The notes beneath the pieces are model-generated. The model ran no database searches, was not told the DNA's origin, and saw only the letters and a list, made by a program, of their open reading frames with translations. Source: Pseudomonadota bacterium (GTDB taxonomy: Bacteria > Pseudomonadota > Alphaproteobacteria > Dongiales > Dongiaceae). Taken from it: a stretch of 64,000 nucleotides of DNA. Each line of letters begins with the position of its first letter. Position 1 is the stretch's first letter. This document shows positions 46,901-55,092 of the stretch, in pieces. The translations under genes and the position numbers were made by a program. The stretch is taken from positions 1,116,001 to 1,180,000 of the forward strand of contig JACPDN010000006.1 in assembly GCA_016183985.1 (NCBI GenBank), given 5' to 3'.

Positions 46901-47623
46901 CTACTCCACCACCCTCACAACATCCCCAACCCTCACCGTGCCTTGGCTAGCGACCGTGCCGTAGACGCCGGCGATGGTCTTGTTGGCGATGGTGGAATGA
47001 AGAATGCCCGGATCGTCAGGCAGATCGCCTTGCGCCCGCGTGGTGAGGGCGCAGCGCTTGCAGACATCGTTGACATCAAAAGTGGCGCCGCCGATCCGCA
47101 CCTGACTGCCGAGCCAATCCTGCTCGAGGAAGCCCGCCGCCGCGCCGGCATTCAGCATGATATTGGGACGAAAGCGCGCCGGGGCGAAATTGCCACTGGG
47201 ATGCTCCTCAGCCAAACGCCTCAAGGTGGCGGTGGTGAGAAGATGGCAAGGGCTCGCCTCATAGAGCTTGGGCACGCGCGACCCGTCGTTCTTCACGAAG
47301 GCCGCCGGCATGCCGAGCCTTTCGCTGATGACGGCGTCGAATGTCGCGTCATCGCTGCGCAGCGTGCTGCCATCGGCGAAGTCGAATTCGAGAACCGGGG
47401 CCAGAGCATCAATGGCGGTGAGATAGTGGGCACTCCAGGTGATGAGTGGCCGATAGCTCCTCTTGGCACGGCTGGCATGGGCGACGACACCAAGATCCAG
47501 ATCGGCGATGGCGAAGGCCCGGTCGCCGGGAATGCCCGCCGGACCGAACGCAACTTCCGGCAATGCTTCGCCGCGCACACTCTGCACCGGATAGCGATAG
47601 AGACCGCTCACTTTGACGCTCAC
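46901..47623 (-). CDS. MOSC-domain protein
   Basis: A 240-aa protein with an N-terminal MOSC_N beta-barrel (VSGLYRYPVQSVRGEALPEVAFG, GDRAFAI) and a C-terminal MOSC domain (FRPNIMLN, DWLGSQVRIG, DVCKRCALTTRAQG). The Cys pair in VCKRC is the molybdenum-sulphur site. Such proteins handle sulphurated molybdenum cofactor or reduce N-hydroxylated compounds (YcbX-like). It starts with GTG overlapping the methyltransferase stop (GTGA); third gene after ubiA. Confidence 0.9.
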   Translation of the reverse strand: MSVKVSGLYRYPVQSVRGEALPEVAFGPAGIPGDRAFAIADLDLGVVAHASRAKRSYRPLITWSAHYLTAIDALAPVLEFDFADGSTLRSDDATFDAVISERLGMPAAFVKNDGSRVPKLYEASPCHLLTTATLRRLAEEHPSGNFAPARFRPNIMLNAGAAAGFLEQDWLGSQVRIGGATFDVNDVCKRCALTTRAQGDLPDDPGILHSTIANKTIAGVYGTVASQGTVRVGDVVRVVE

Positions 47624-48279
47624 GCCTCAACTCCCTTAGCGATGCGCCAGACGATGGTGAGGCGCATGTCCTTGTCTTCCAGGTCGATCGAGGTCGGCAC
47701 CTGATAGCGCGCAACCTCGGTAAGGCCTTTTCTCGGCAGATAGGCGCGGCCAGGATCGCCCATCAACACGGTCACACCCGCTTCGGCCATTTGCTCGAAC
47801 CAGGCGAAGACACGTTCCGCCATCGGCCTCTCGTAGCACACGTCCCCGGCAAGGACGAGATCGAGGCCTAAATCCATCCGACCGACAAGGTCTTCCATCA
47901 TGACCTCGACCCGCGCCTTGTTGAGATCGGCATTGAGACGGATCGCCTCGGCGGCAAAATCATCGATTTCAGTCGCGATGACCGACGCGGCACCGGCCCG
48001 GGCGGCAGCAATGCCTGAGAGGCCGCTGCCCGCTGCGAAATCGAGCACGCGCTTAGCCTTGACCCATTCCGGATGGTCGATCAGGAAGCGCGTCAGCGCT
48101 TGGCCCCCCGGCCAGCAAAACGCCCAATAAGGCGGCGGCAGGCCAAGATCATCCAGCTCCGTCTGCGTCGCGCGCCAGATCGGGCTGATTTCGGTCGCCA
48201 GATGCAATTTGAGCTCCGGCACCAGGCTCGGCCGGGCGATCTTGGTCTGGGCGCGGATGAAGCTTGTCGGATCGCTCAC
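47620..48279 (-). CDS. protein methyltransferase, ETFB-lysine-methyltransferase/family-16-like
   Basis: A 219-aa class-I methyltransferase: motif I VLDFAAGSGLSGIAAARAGA, acidic loop IATEIDDFAAEAIRLNA, and DLVLAGDVCYERPMAERVFAWF with the DxxY-type motif of seven-beta-strand lysine methyltransferases. PPPYWAFCWPGGQALTRFL is close to human ETFBKMT and its bacterial relatives, which methylate electron-transfer flavoprotein. The start is GTG at 48279, five bases after the ubiA stop; the frame's upstream extension lies inside ubiA. Confidence 0.87.
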   Translation of the reverse strand: MSDPTSFIRAQTKIARPSLVPELKLHLATEISPIWRATQTELDDLGLPPPYWAFCWPGGQALTRFLIDHPEWVKAKRVLDFAAGSGLSGIAAARAGAASVIATEIDDFAAEAIRLNADLNKARVEVMMEDLVGRMDLGLDLVLAGDVCYERPMAERVFAWFEQMAEAGVTVLMGDPGRAYLPRKGLTEVARYQVPTSIDLEDKDMRLTIVWRIAKGVEA

Positions 48280-48284
48280 CTGGC

Positions 48285-49202
48285 TCAAAGCCGATCCACG
48301 ACGATACCGATGAGCAGGATCCAACCGACGAAGCGGTTGGAACGGAACTTCGCCAGGCAATCCGGCGCGTCGTCGATGTCGACGTCGTAAAGCTGCCAGG
48401 CGAGATGCGCGGCAACGCCGGCAAGGCCGAGATAAGCGACAAGACCGCTGCCAGCGCCCATCAATGCGGCGGCAAAGCAGAAGAGCGTCAGCAGGCCGAA
48501 ACCGGCGAGCCATTTCTTGGTATCGGTACCCAAGCGCAGGGCCGTCGATTTAATGCCAATCAGCGCGTCATCAGCCTTGTCCTGATGCGCATAGATCGTG
48601 TCGTAGAACAGCGTCCAGAAGAGCCCGCCGACATAGAGCCAAACCGGCGCCGGGGTGAGGCTGCCGGTGACCGCCGCCCAACCCAACAGCGCGCCCCAAT
48701 TGAAAGTGAGGCCGAGGAAAGCCTGCGGCCACCAGGTGATGCGCTTCATGAAGGGATAGGCGGCCACCAGCGCCAGGGATGCGACGCCGAGCAGGATGGC
48801 AAAGAGCGGCAACTGTATCAGGATGATGAAGCCGATGATGAGCTGCAGCGCCAGGAACGCCAGCGCCTGTTTAAGGCTCAAAGCGCCGGAGGCGAGCGGC
48901 CGTGTCGCCGTGCGCGCCACCTTGGCATCGAACTCGCGGTCGGCGATGTCATTGACCGTGCAACCCGCCCCGCGCATCACCAGCGCGCCGATGCCAAAAA
49001 GCACGATCAGCTTGATATCCGGCACGAAGCCGCCCGGCATGCCCCTGGGCCCGGCAAGTGAGATCGACCACCAGCAGGGAAAGAGCAGCAGCCAGGTGCC
49101 GATCGGCCGGTCGTATCGTGCGAGGCGTGCATAGGGGCGCAGATTGACCGGCACATAGCGGTCGATCCAATCACCCTGGCGGATATCGCTGGCATCGTTC
49201 AT
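48285..49202 (-). CDS. ubiA: 4-hydroxybenzoate polyprenyltransferase
   Basis: A 305-aa membrane prenyltransferase with ~8-9 helices and both Asp-rich motifs: NDIADREFDAKVARTATRPL and YDTIYAHQDKADD. It attaches the polyprenyl tail to 4-hydroxybenzoate in ubiquinone synthesis. First gene of ubiA-methyltransferase-MOSC; divergent from rsmE with 88 bases between. Confidence 0.97.
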   Translation of the reverse strand: MNDASDIRQGDWIDRYVPVNLRPYARLARYDRPIGTWLLLFPCWWSISLAGPRGMPGGFVPDIKLIVLFGIGALVMRGAGCTVNDIADREFDAKVARTATRPLASGALSLKQALAFLALQLIIGFIILIQLPLFAILLGVASLALVAAYPFMKRITWWPQAFLGLTFNWGALLGWAAVTGSLTPAPVWLYVGGLFWTLFYDTIYAHQDKADDALIGIKSTALRLGTDTKKWLAGFGLLTLFCFAAALMGAGSGLVAYLGLAGVAAHLAWQLYDVDIDDAPDCLAKFRSNRFVGWILLIGIVVDRL

Positions 49203-49290
49203 CGGTTTATCATGTCATGAATTGCCGCTAATTTGCGCCCAGCCATTTTCTGGCCAAACCATAGTGATCCACGGGAATTAGCTCAAGAAC

Positions 49291-50073
49291 ATGATCCCAC
49301 GCCTTTATGTGACGGTCGATCTCAAACCCGGTACGCGTTTCGCGGCCGAGGAGCGGGCGGCGCATTACCTGAAGAACGTCATGCGGCGGACGCCGGGCGA
49401 TCCGCTCATCCTCTTCAACACCCGCGATGGCGAATTCAACGCCACCATCGCCGATGTCTCGAAAAAAAGCGTCGAGATCGAAGTCACCGATCTTCGCCGG
49501 CCCCAGTCCAGCGTGCCGGATGTCTGGCTCTGCTTTGCACCTTTGAAGAAGGATGCGGTCGATTTCCTGGTCGAAAAGGCGACCGAATTGGGTGTCGCGG
49601 CCTTTCAGCCAGTCTTCACCAAGCACACGGCGTCGACCCGCCTCAATCTCGAGCGGCTCGAAGCCAATGCCATCGAGGCCGCCGAGCAGACCGAACGCCT
49701 GACGCTTCCGCAGATTCGCGCGCCACTTTCCCTGGCCGAACTCATTCAGGGCTGGGATCCGACGCGCCGTATCATCCTCTGCGCCGAGGCCGGACCCGTC
49801 CTTCCCATCGGGGAAGCGTTATCCGGTCTCAAGCAGGATGTGAGACAAACTAACGCATGGGGCATACTTTGTGGGCCAGAAGGGGGATTTGCCCGTTCCG
49901 AGCTTGACCTCCTCTCAAAACTGCCATTTGTTACCCCGGTCGGGCTGGGGCCTCGAATCCTGCGCGCCGACACCGCGGCTCTCGCAGCACTCGCGGTCTT
50001 TCAAAGCATCCTGGGCGACGGCGCAGAGCGGCCACCGGCACCTCTACTGCCGATCGGCCAATCGCCGGCCTGA
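49291..50073 (+). CDS. rsmE: 16S rRNA (uracil1498-N3)-methyltransferase
   Basis: A 260-aa SPOUT methyltransferase with the PUA-like N-terminal domain ([25 protein letters not shown]) and the knotted C-terminal domain: [30 protein letters not shown] and [18 protein letters not shown]. It methylates N3 of U1498 in 16S rRNA using SAM. gshA follows after 28 bases. Confidence 0.97.
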   Translation: MIPRLYVTVDLKPGTRFAAEERAAHYLKNVMRRTPGDPLILFNTRDGEFNATIADVSKKSVEIEVTDLRRPQSSVPDVWLCFAPLKKDAVDFLVEKATELGVAAFQPVFTKHTASTRLNLERLEANAIEAAEQTERLTLPQIRAPLSLAELIQGWDPTRRIILCAEAGPVLPIGEALSGLKQDVRQTNAWGILCGPEGGFARSELDLLSKLPFVTPVGLGPRILRADTAALAALAVFQSILGDGAERPPAPLLPIGQSPA

Positions 50074-50101
50074 GAAGCGTTTAGGTCATAGGGGGAACGA
50101 C

Positions 50102-51466
50102 GTGTCAGCACCGCCCAAATCGCGCGGCGAGCCGGTGACGGCCAAGAGCCAGCTCGTGGAATGGATCGCCGAGGGCAACAAGCCCAAATCCGATTGGCGC
50201 ATCGGGACCGAGCACGAGAAGTTCGTCTACGATCTCAAATCGCTGCGCCGTGTCAGCTATGACGCCCCGAACGGCATCGGCGCGCTCCTCAAAGGTCTCA
50301 CCCGTTACGGCTGGGAACCGATCGATGAGAACGGCAAGACGATCGCACTCGCCCAGAACGGCGAGAGCATCACGCTGGAGCCTGGCGGACAGTTCGAATT
50401 GTCTGGCGCCCCCTTGCGCACGATTCACGAAACTTGCCGCGAGGTCGGCGAGCACCTGAAGCAGGTGAAGGAAGTTTCGCAGGAACTGGGTATCGGCGTG
50501 TTGGGCATGGGCTTCGATCCCAAATGGTCGCGTGCCGACACGCCCTGGATGCCCAAGGGTCGCTACAAGATCATGGGCGATTACATGCCCAAGGTCGGCA
50601 AGCTCGGCCTCGACATGATGCTGCGCACCTGTACCGTACAGGTCAATCTCGACTTCTCCTCCGAAGCCGACATGGTGAAGAAGTTCCGCGCGAGCCTCGC
50701 TCTACAGCCGATCGCCACCGCGCTCTTTGCCGATTCGCCGTTCACGGAAGGCAAGCCCAACGGCTTCCTCTCCTATCGCTCGCATATCTGGACCGATACC
50801 GATCCCGATCGCTGCGGCATCCTGCCCTTCGTCTTCGAAGGCGGCATGGGTTTCGAGCGCTATGTCGATTACATGCTCGATGTGCCGATGTATTTCGTCT
50901 ATCGCGACGGCCAATATATCGACGCCTCCGGCCAATCCTTCCGCGACTTCCTGAAAGGGAAATTGCCGGCGCTGCCGGGCGAGATTCCGACGACCGGCGA
51001 TTGGGCCGATCACATGACGACCGCCTTTCCCGAAGTACGCCTGAAGCGCTTCCTCGAGATGCGCGGTGCCGATGGCGGTCCGTGGGAGCGTCTTTGTGCG
51101 CTGCCGGCCCTGTGGGTCGGTCTGCTTTATGACCAGACGGCCCTCGATGCCGCCTGGGATCTGGTGAAGGATTGGTCTATCGCCGAGCATGAGCAGCTCC
51201 GCCGCGACGTGCCGCGCCTTGCCTTGAACACGCCGTTCCGGGGCGGCACCGTCCGCGACATCGCGCGCCAGGTGCTTGCCATCGCCCGCGCGGGCCTGCA
51301 GAAGCGCGGCGCCACCGATCTCGGCGGCATGGACGAATCCGGTTTCTTGAACCCGCTGCAGATCATCGCCGACAGCGGCAAGACACCGGCAGAACTGAAG
51401 CTCGACCTCTATAACGGCAAATGGGGCGGCTGGGTCGATCCGGTGTTCAAGGAATTTGCGTATTGA
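50102..51466 (+). CDS. gshA: glutamate-cysteine ligase, plant/alphaproteobacterial type
   Basis: A 454-aa GCS2-family ligase. The conserved pieces are [68 protein letters not shown] and [15 protein letters not shown]. It makes gamma-glutamylcysteine, the first step of glutathione synthesis. The GTG at 50102 sits six bases after GGGGGAA, a strong ribosome-binding site, and matches the family N-terminus; the frame stays open upstream inside rsmE. Two Cys residues could form the redox switch known for this type. Confidence 0.96.
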   Translation: MSAPPKSRGEPVTAKSQLVEWIAEGNKPKSDWRIGTEHEKFVYDLKSLRRVSYDAPNGIGALLKGLTRYGWEPIDENGKTIALAQNGESITLEPGGQFELSGAPLRTIHETCREVGEHLKQVKEVSQELGIGVLGMGFDPKWSRADTPWMPKGRYKIMGDYMPKVGKLGLDMMLRTCTVQVNLDFSSEADMVKKFRASLALQPIATALFADSPFTEGKPNGFLSYRSHIWTDTDPDRCGILPFVFEGGMGFERYVDYMLDVPMYFVYRDGQYIDASGQSFRDFLKGKLPALPGEIPTTGDWADHMTTAFPEVRLKRFLEMRGADGGPWERLCALPALWVGLLYDQTALDAAWDLVKDWSIAEHEQLRRDVPRLALNTPFRGGTVRDIARQVLAIARAGLQKRGATDLGGMDESGFLNPLQIIADSGKTPAELKLDLYNGKWGGWVDPVFKEFAY

Positions 51467-51483
51467 GTTCGGATATCCAATTC

Positions 51484-51571
51484 CGTCATGCCCGTGCTTG
51501 GCCCGGGCATCCACGAGTTTGGAGCCGCTGAAAGAAAGTCGTGGATCCCCGGGCCAAGCCCGGGGATGACG
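51484..51571. repeat. dispersed intergenic palindrome, family A copy 4
   Basis: CGTCATGCCCG at the left and CCCGGGGATGACG at the right frame GGCCCGGGCATCCACGA and its mirror GTGGATCCCCGGGCC. Lies between gshA and the LysE-type gene. Confidence 0.8.
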
Positions 51572-51595
51572 AGACTACTTGGGAGAAACAAGGCC

Positions 51596-52228
51596 ATGTT
51601 CGACCTGATGCATTTCGCGATTTTCTTCGGTGCGGCCGTCGCCCTCGCCATCGCGCCGGGGCCGGGCATGCTTTATGTCGCGGCGCGCTCCATCTCCGGC
51701 GGTCGAGCCGAAGGGCTCGCATCAAGTTTCGGCACGGCACTGGGCGGCTTCGTCCATGTCATCGGCGGCGCCATCGGCGTCTCGGCGATCCTGATGGCAA
51801 GCGCAGAAATCTTCACGGTGCTGAAACTTGTGGGCGCCGCCTATCTCGTCTGGCTGGGCATCCGCACCTGGCGCCAGGCCGGCTTCGACCTCACCGACAT
51901 CGCGGTGAAGCCGGCCGGAATCCGCCGCGCCTTCCTGGAAGGGATCGTCGTCGAAGTTTTCAACCCGAAGACGGCGGCCTTCTTCCTCGCCTTCGTCAGC
52001 CAGTTCGTTGACCCGGCACATGGCAATGTGGCGCTGCAGTTCATTGCGCTCGGCGCCATTTCGGTCACCCTCAATACCACGCCCGATATCATCATCGCCT
52101 TTTCGGCGGGCCGCGTGCGCAAGGGCCTGCTGGCGCGGCCGCGCCTGATGACCCGGGTGCAGAAAGCCTCCGGCGCCTTGCTGGTGAGCCTTGGGCTTGC
52201 CCTGGCCTTTGCCCGGCGCCCTGCCTGA
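51596..52228 (+). CDS. LysE/RhtB-family amino-acid exporter
   Basis: A 210-aa membrane protein with six predicted helices. It opens with FAIFFGAAVALAIAPGPGMLYVAARSISGGRAEGLASSFG, the LysE-family signature, and has FNPKTAAFFLAF. Relatives export homoserine, threonine, lysine or other amino compounds; the substrate here is not known. The ATG at 51596 has GGGAGA upstream. Confidence 0.93.
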   Translation: MFDLMHFAIFFGAAVALAIAPGPGMLYVAARSISGGRAEGLASSFGTALGGFVHVIGGAIGVSAILMASAEIFTVLKLVGAAYLVWLGIRTWRQAGFDLTDIAVKPAGIRRAFLEGIVVEVFNPKTAAFFLAFVSQFVDPAHGNVALQFIALGAISVTLNTTPDIIIAFSAGRVRKGLLARPRLMTRVQKASGALLVSLGLALAFARRPA

Positions 52229-52239
52229 GCGCTAATCCA

Positions 52240-52269
52240 TTGATCCGGCGAATTTATTAACGATATAAT
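52240..52269 (+). promoter_or_regulatory. sigma-70-like promoter upstream of the J-domain gene
   Basis: TTGATC (52240-52245) and a perfect TATAAT (52264-52269) are 18 bases apart in an AT-rich gap. A second TACAAT at 52298 may serve a later start. Confidence 0.6.
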
Positions 52270-52316
52270 TTTATTCCCGTCGTCAGCAAATTTTTAATAC
52301 AATGGCAGCAAGCTGA

Positions 52317-52330
52317 TACTAGTCCTAGTA
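52317..52330. promoter_or_regulatory. 14-bp palindrome TACTAG-TC-CTAGTA before the J-domain gene
   Basis: Two perfect 6-base arms around TC end 16 bases before the start codon, in the 5' leader. It may be an operator or a leader hairpin that covers the ribosome-binding region; no other Shine-Dalgarno is obvious. Confidence 0.45.
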
Positions 52331-52346
52331 ATGGTTGCTGCCGGGC

Positions 52347-52817
52347 ATGTTCGATAGCTCATCCACCAAAAAGACCCGCCACAAGGTCATGATGCATGTC
52401 GAACTCGACGACGGCATCGAGCGCCTGATGGCGCTGTTCGTCGCCCCGGGTACGCGCGTCAGCGACACGCTCAACGACAACCGCATGTTCCTGCCCTTCG
52501 AGGCGGCGGACGGCTCGGTCGAGATTATCCGCAAGGAAGCGATTCGCCGCGTCATCCCGATGGAAAGCGCCACCCAGGTGATACGCAGCCCCTATGACAT
52601 CCTGGGCGTTCCCGACACGGCGAGCGATGCCGAGGTAAAGGCCGCCTACCACAAAGCGATGATGGCGATCCATCCCGACAACATCGCCGCCAAGGATCTA
52701 CCGCCCGATTTCGTGAGTCTGGCCAACCGCATGACGGCACAGGCCAACGACGCCTATGCCAAGATCAAGAAGATGCGCGGGCGTGCCCCGCTCAGTGTGG
52801 CCGCCGCAGTTCCTTGA
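52347..52817 (+). CDS. J-domain (DnaJ-like) protein
   Basis: A 156-aa protein. Residues ~1-75 form an unnamed beta-rich domain (KVMMHVELDDGIERLMALFVAPGTRVSDTLNDNRMFLPFEAADGS, in pieces), and residues ~80-150 are a J domain with YDILGVPDTASDAEVKAAYHKAMM and the essential HPD tripeptide in IHPDNIA. It should stimulate an Hsp70 ATPase. It converges on the VWA gene and the two 3' ends overlap by 26 bases. ATG 52347 chosen over a TTG at 52335. Confidence 0.88.
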   Translation: MFDSSSTKKTRHKVMMHVELDDGIERLMALFVAPGTRVSDTLNDNRMFLPFEAADGSVEIIRKEAIRRVIPMESATQVIRSPYDILGVPDTASDAEVKAAYHKAMMAIHPDNIAAKDLPPDFVSLANRMTAQANDAYAKIKKMRGRAPLSVAAAVP

Positions 52818-53976
52818 GTGCGCTGTCGAGCCCGTCCAGGGTCAGAGGGAACATCCGTTCCCCCATCATCTGCTTCAGCAGTTTCAGGGACGCCGTATAA
52901 CCCCAGTGATGGGTGTCGCGCGGGTTGATCCAGGCTGCCTTGGGATAATGCTTCAGCAGCCGCTCCATCCAGAGCGCACCCGCTTCCTCATTCCAATGCT
53001 CGACCGAACCGCCGGCATGGGTGATCTCATAGGGGCTCATGGTGGCATCGCCGACGACGATCAGGCACCAATCCGGCCCATAGGTATTCATGACCTGCGT
53101 GGTCGCGGTGAAATCGTCATAGCGACGGCGGTTGGAGCGCCAGAGCTTCTCATAGACGCAATTATGGAAATAGAACGTCTCGAGATGCTTGAACTCTGAC
53201 TTGGCGGCCGAGAAGAGCTGCGCCGATTCCTCGATATGGTCGTCCATCGACCCGCCGATATCGAGGAGGAGGAGCACTTTCACCTTGTTGCGCCGTTCGG
53301 GCCGCAAATGCAGGTCGAGCACACCGCCATTCGCTGCCGTGGCCCGGATCGTACCACCGAGGTCGAGCTCACTCGCCTCACCCTCGCGGCCCCAGCGGCG
53401 CAGGCGGCGCAAGGCGAGCTTGATGCCGCGCGTTCCAAGCTCCACCTCACCGTCGAGATCCTTGAATTCGCGTTTGTCCCAGACCTTCACGGCACTGCGA
53501 TGGCGCGATTCACTCTGACCGATGCGCACCCCTTCCGGGTTGTAGCCATAGGCGCCGAAGGGCGAGGTGCCGGCGGTGCCGATCCATTTCGAGCCGCCCT
53601 CATGGCGTTTCTGTTGTTCCTGCAGACGCTCACGCAACGTCTCCATCAGCTTCTCGAACCCGCCCAGCGATTTGATCGCCGCCATTTCCTCAGGGCTCAG
53701 ATACTTCTCAGCGAGCTTCTTGAGCCACTCCTCCGGGATCTCGGCCAGCAGATCCTGCGACACGCCGGAAAGGCCCTGGAAATAAAGTGCAAAGACGCGG
53801 TCGAAACGATCGACCAGCCGTTCATCCTTCACCAAGGTGGCACGGGCGAGGTAATAGAAATCCTCGACATCGAGCATTGCCACCTGATGCCGCATCGCTT
53901 TCAGCAGCGTCAGATATTCGGTGAGGCTGACCGCCACACCTTCATTGCGCAGGGATGTGATGAAGCCGGCGAACAT
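52792..53976 (-). CDS. VWA-domain protein, CoxE/YehP-like
   Basis: A 394-aa protein. The N-terminal half is helical (CoxE-like: YLTLLKAMRHQVAML, DRFDRVFALYFQGL). The C-terminal half is a von Willebrand A domain starting KVKVLLLLDIGGSMDDH. The metal-binding DxSxS motif is changed to DIGGS, which weakens the first serine ligand; this variant recurs in related proteins as I remember them. It follows a MoxR ATPase by three bases; such pairs act as metal-insertion or complex-assembly chaperones. Its 3' end overlaps the J-domain gene on the other strand. Confidence 0.9.
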   Translation of the reverse strand: MFAGFITSLRNEGVAVSLTEYLTLLKAMRHQVAMLDVEDFYYLARATLVKDERLVDRFDRVFALYFQGLSGVSQDLLAEIPEEWLKKLAEKYLSPEEMAAIKSLGGFEKLMETLRERLQEQQKRHEGGSKWIGTAGTSPFGAYGYNPEGVRIGQSESRHRSAVKVWDKREFKDLDGEVELGTRGIKLALRRLRRWGREGEASELDLGGTIRATAANGGVLDLHLRPERRNKVKVLLLLDIGGSMDDHIEESAQLFSAAKSEFKHLETFYFHNCVYEKLWRSNRRRYDDFTATTQVMNTYGPDWCLIVVGDATMSPYEITHAGGSVEHWNEEAGALWMERLLKHYPKAAWINPRDTHHWGYTASLKLLKQMMGERMFPLTLDGLDSALKELRRPH

Positions 53977-53979
53977 GGA

Positions 53980-54834
53980 TTACTGGCCGCGGCGCGCCAG
54001 GAACGCCACGCGCTCGAACAGATGCACATCCTGTTCGTTCTTCAAAAGCGCGCCATAGAGTGGCGGTACGACCATCTTCGGATCATTCGATTTGAGGATA
54101 TCGGCCGGAATGTCATCCACCATCAGGAGCTTCAGCCAGTCGAGCAGCTCCGATGTCGCCGGCTTCTTCTTCAGACCCGGCACTTCGCGAATATCGAAGA
54201 ACAGATTCAAAGCCTCGCGCACCAGGTCATGTTTGATATTGGGGTAATGCGCCGCGACGATCTTCTCCATCGTGGCGCGTTCCGGGAAACGGATGAAGTG
54301 GAAGAAGCAGCGGCGCAGGAACGCGTCCGGAAGTTCCTTCTCATTGTTCGAAGTGATGATCACCAACGGCCGGAATTTGGCTTTCACTGTCTCCTTCGTC
54401 TCGTAGACGAAGAACTCCATGCGGTCCAGTTCCTGCAGCAGGTCGTTGGGAAACTCGATATCGGCCTTGTCGATCTCGTCGATCAGCAACACGACCTGAG
54501 TGTCGGAAGTAAAGGCCTCCCACAACTTGCCCCTGACAATGTAATTCGAAATGTCGTGGACCTTGGCCTCGCCCAGTTGCCCGTCGCGCAGGCGCGCCAC
54601 AGCGTCGTATTCGTAAAGCCCCTGCGCTGCCTTGGTGGTCGACTTCACATGCCATTCGATGAGCGGCATCTTCAAGGCCTGCGCCACCTCGCGCGCCAGC
54701 ACGGTCTTCCCCGTTCCCGGCTCGCCCTTCACCAGCAATGGCCGCTCAAGCGTCATCGCCGCATTCACCGCAATCTCCAGATCGCGCGTCGTAATGTAGC
54801 TGTCGGTCCCGGTGAATTTGGCAGGCTTGGTCAT
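53980..54834 (-). CDS. MoxR-family AAA+ ATPase
   Basis: A 284-aa AAA+ protein: Walker A VKGEPGTGKTVLAREVA, Walker B VVLLIDEIDKADIEFPNDLL, sensor 1 VIITSNNEKELPDAFLRRC with the arginine finger, and a sensor-2 helical lid. CoxD-like MoxR proteins work with a VWA partner, here the next gene, to activate metal enzymes (for example CO dehydrogenase). No coxLMS genes are in the window, so the client is unknown. Confidence 0.95.
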   Translation of the reverse strand: MTKPAKFTGTDSYITTRDLEIAVNAAMTLERPLLVKGEPGTGKTVLAREVAQALKMPLIEWHVKSTTKAAQGLYEYDAVARLRDGQLGEAKVHDISNYIVRGKLWEAFTSDTQVVLLIDEIDKADIEFPNDLLQELDRMEFFVYETKETVKAKFRPLVIITSNNEKELPDAFLRRCFFHFIRFPERATMEKIVAAHYPNIKHDLVREALNLFFDIREVPGLKKKPATSELLDWLKLLMVDDIPADILKSNDPKMVVPPLYGALLKNEQDVHLFERVAFLARRGQ

Positions 54835-55092
54835 GATCAGGATGGTCCTTAGGGCGATATTCCGGTGATGGCATTCTACATGGGGCCGTATGATCTACAG
54901 CTTTGCACCGTCCGACAAGCTGCCTGCGGGGGTATCCGCAAGACCGACTGTTTTGTCATTTTTCGGAGAAAGTCACATCGCGGGTAGGGTTATGGTCATG
55001 GCCGAGATATCGCGCCTGGAATGTCCTTGGACTTAGCCATTCCACAGCTATAATTCGCAAGACCTTCCATAAGGGGGGAGACCCTCGGCAGC

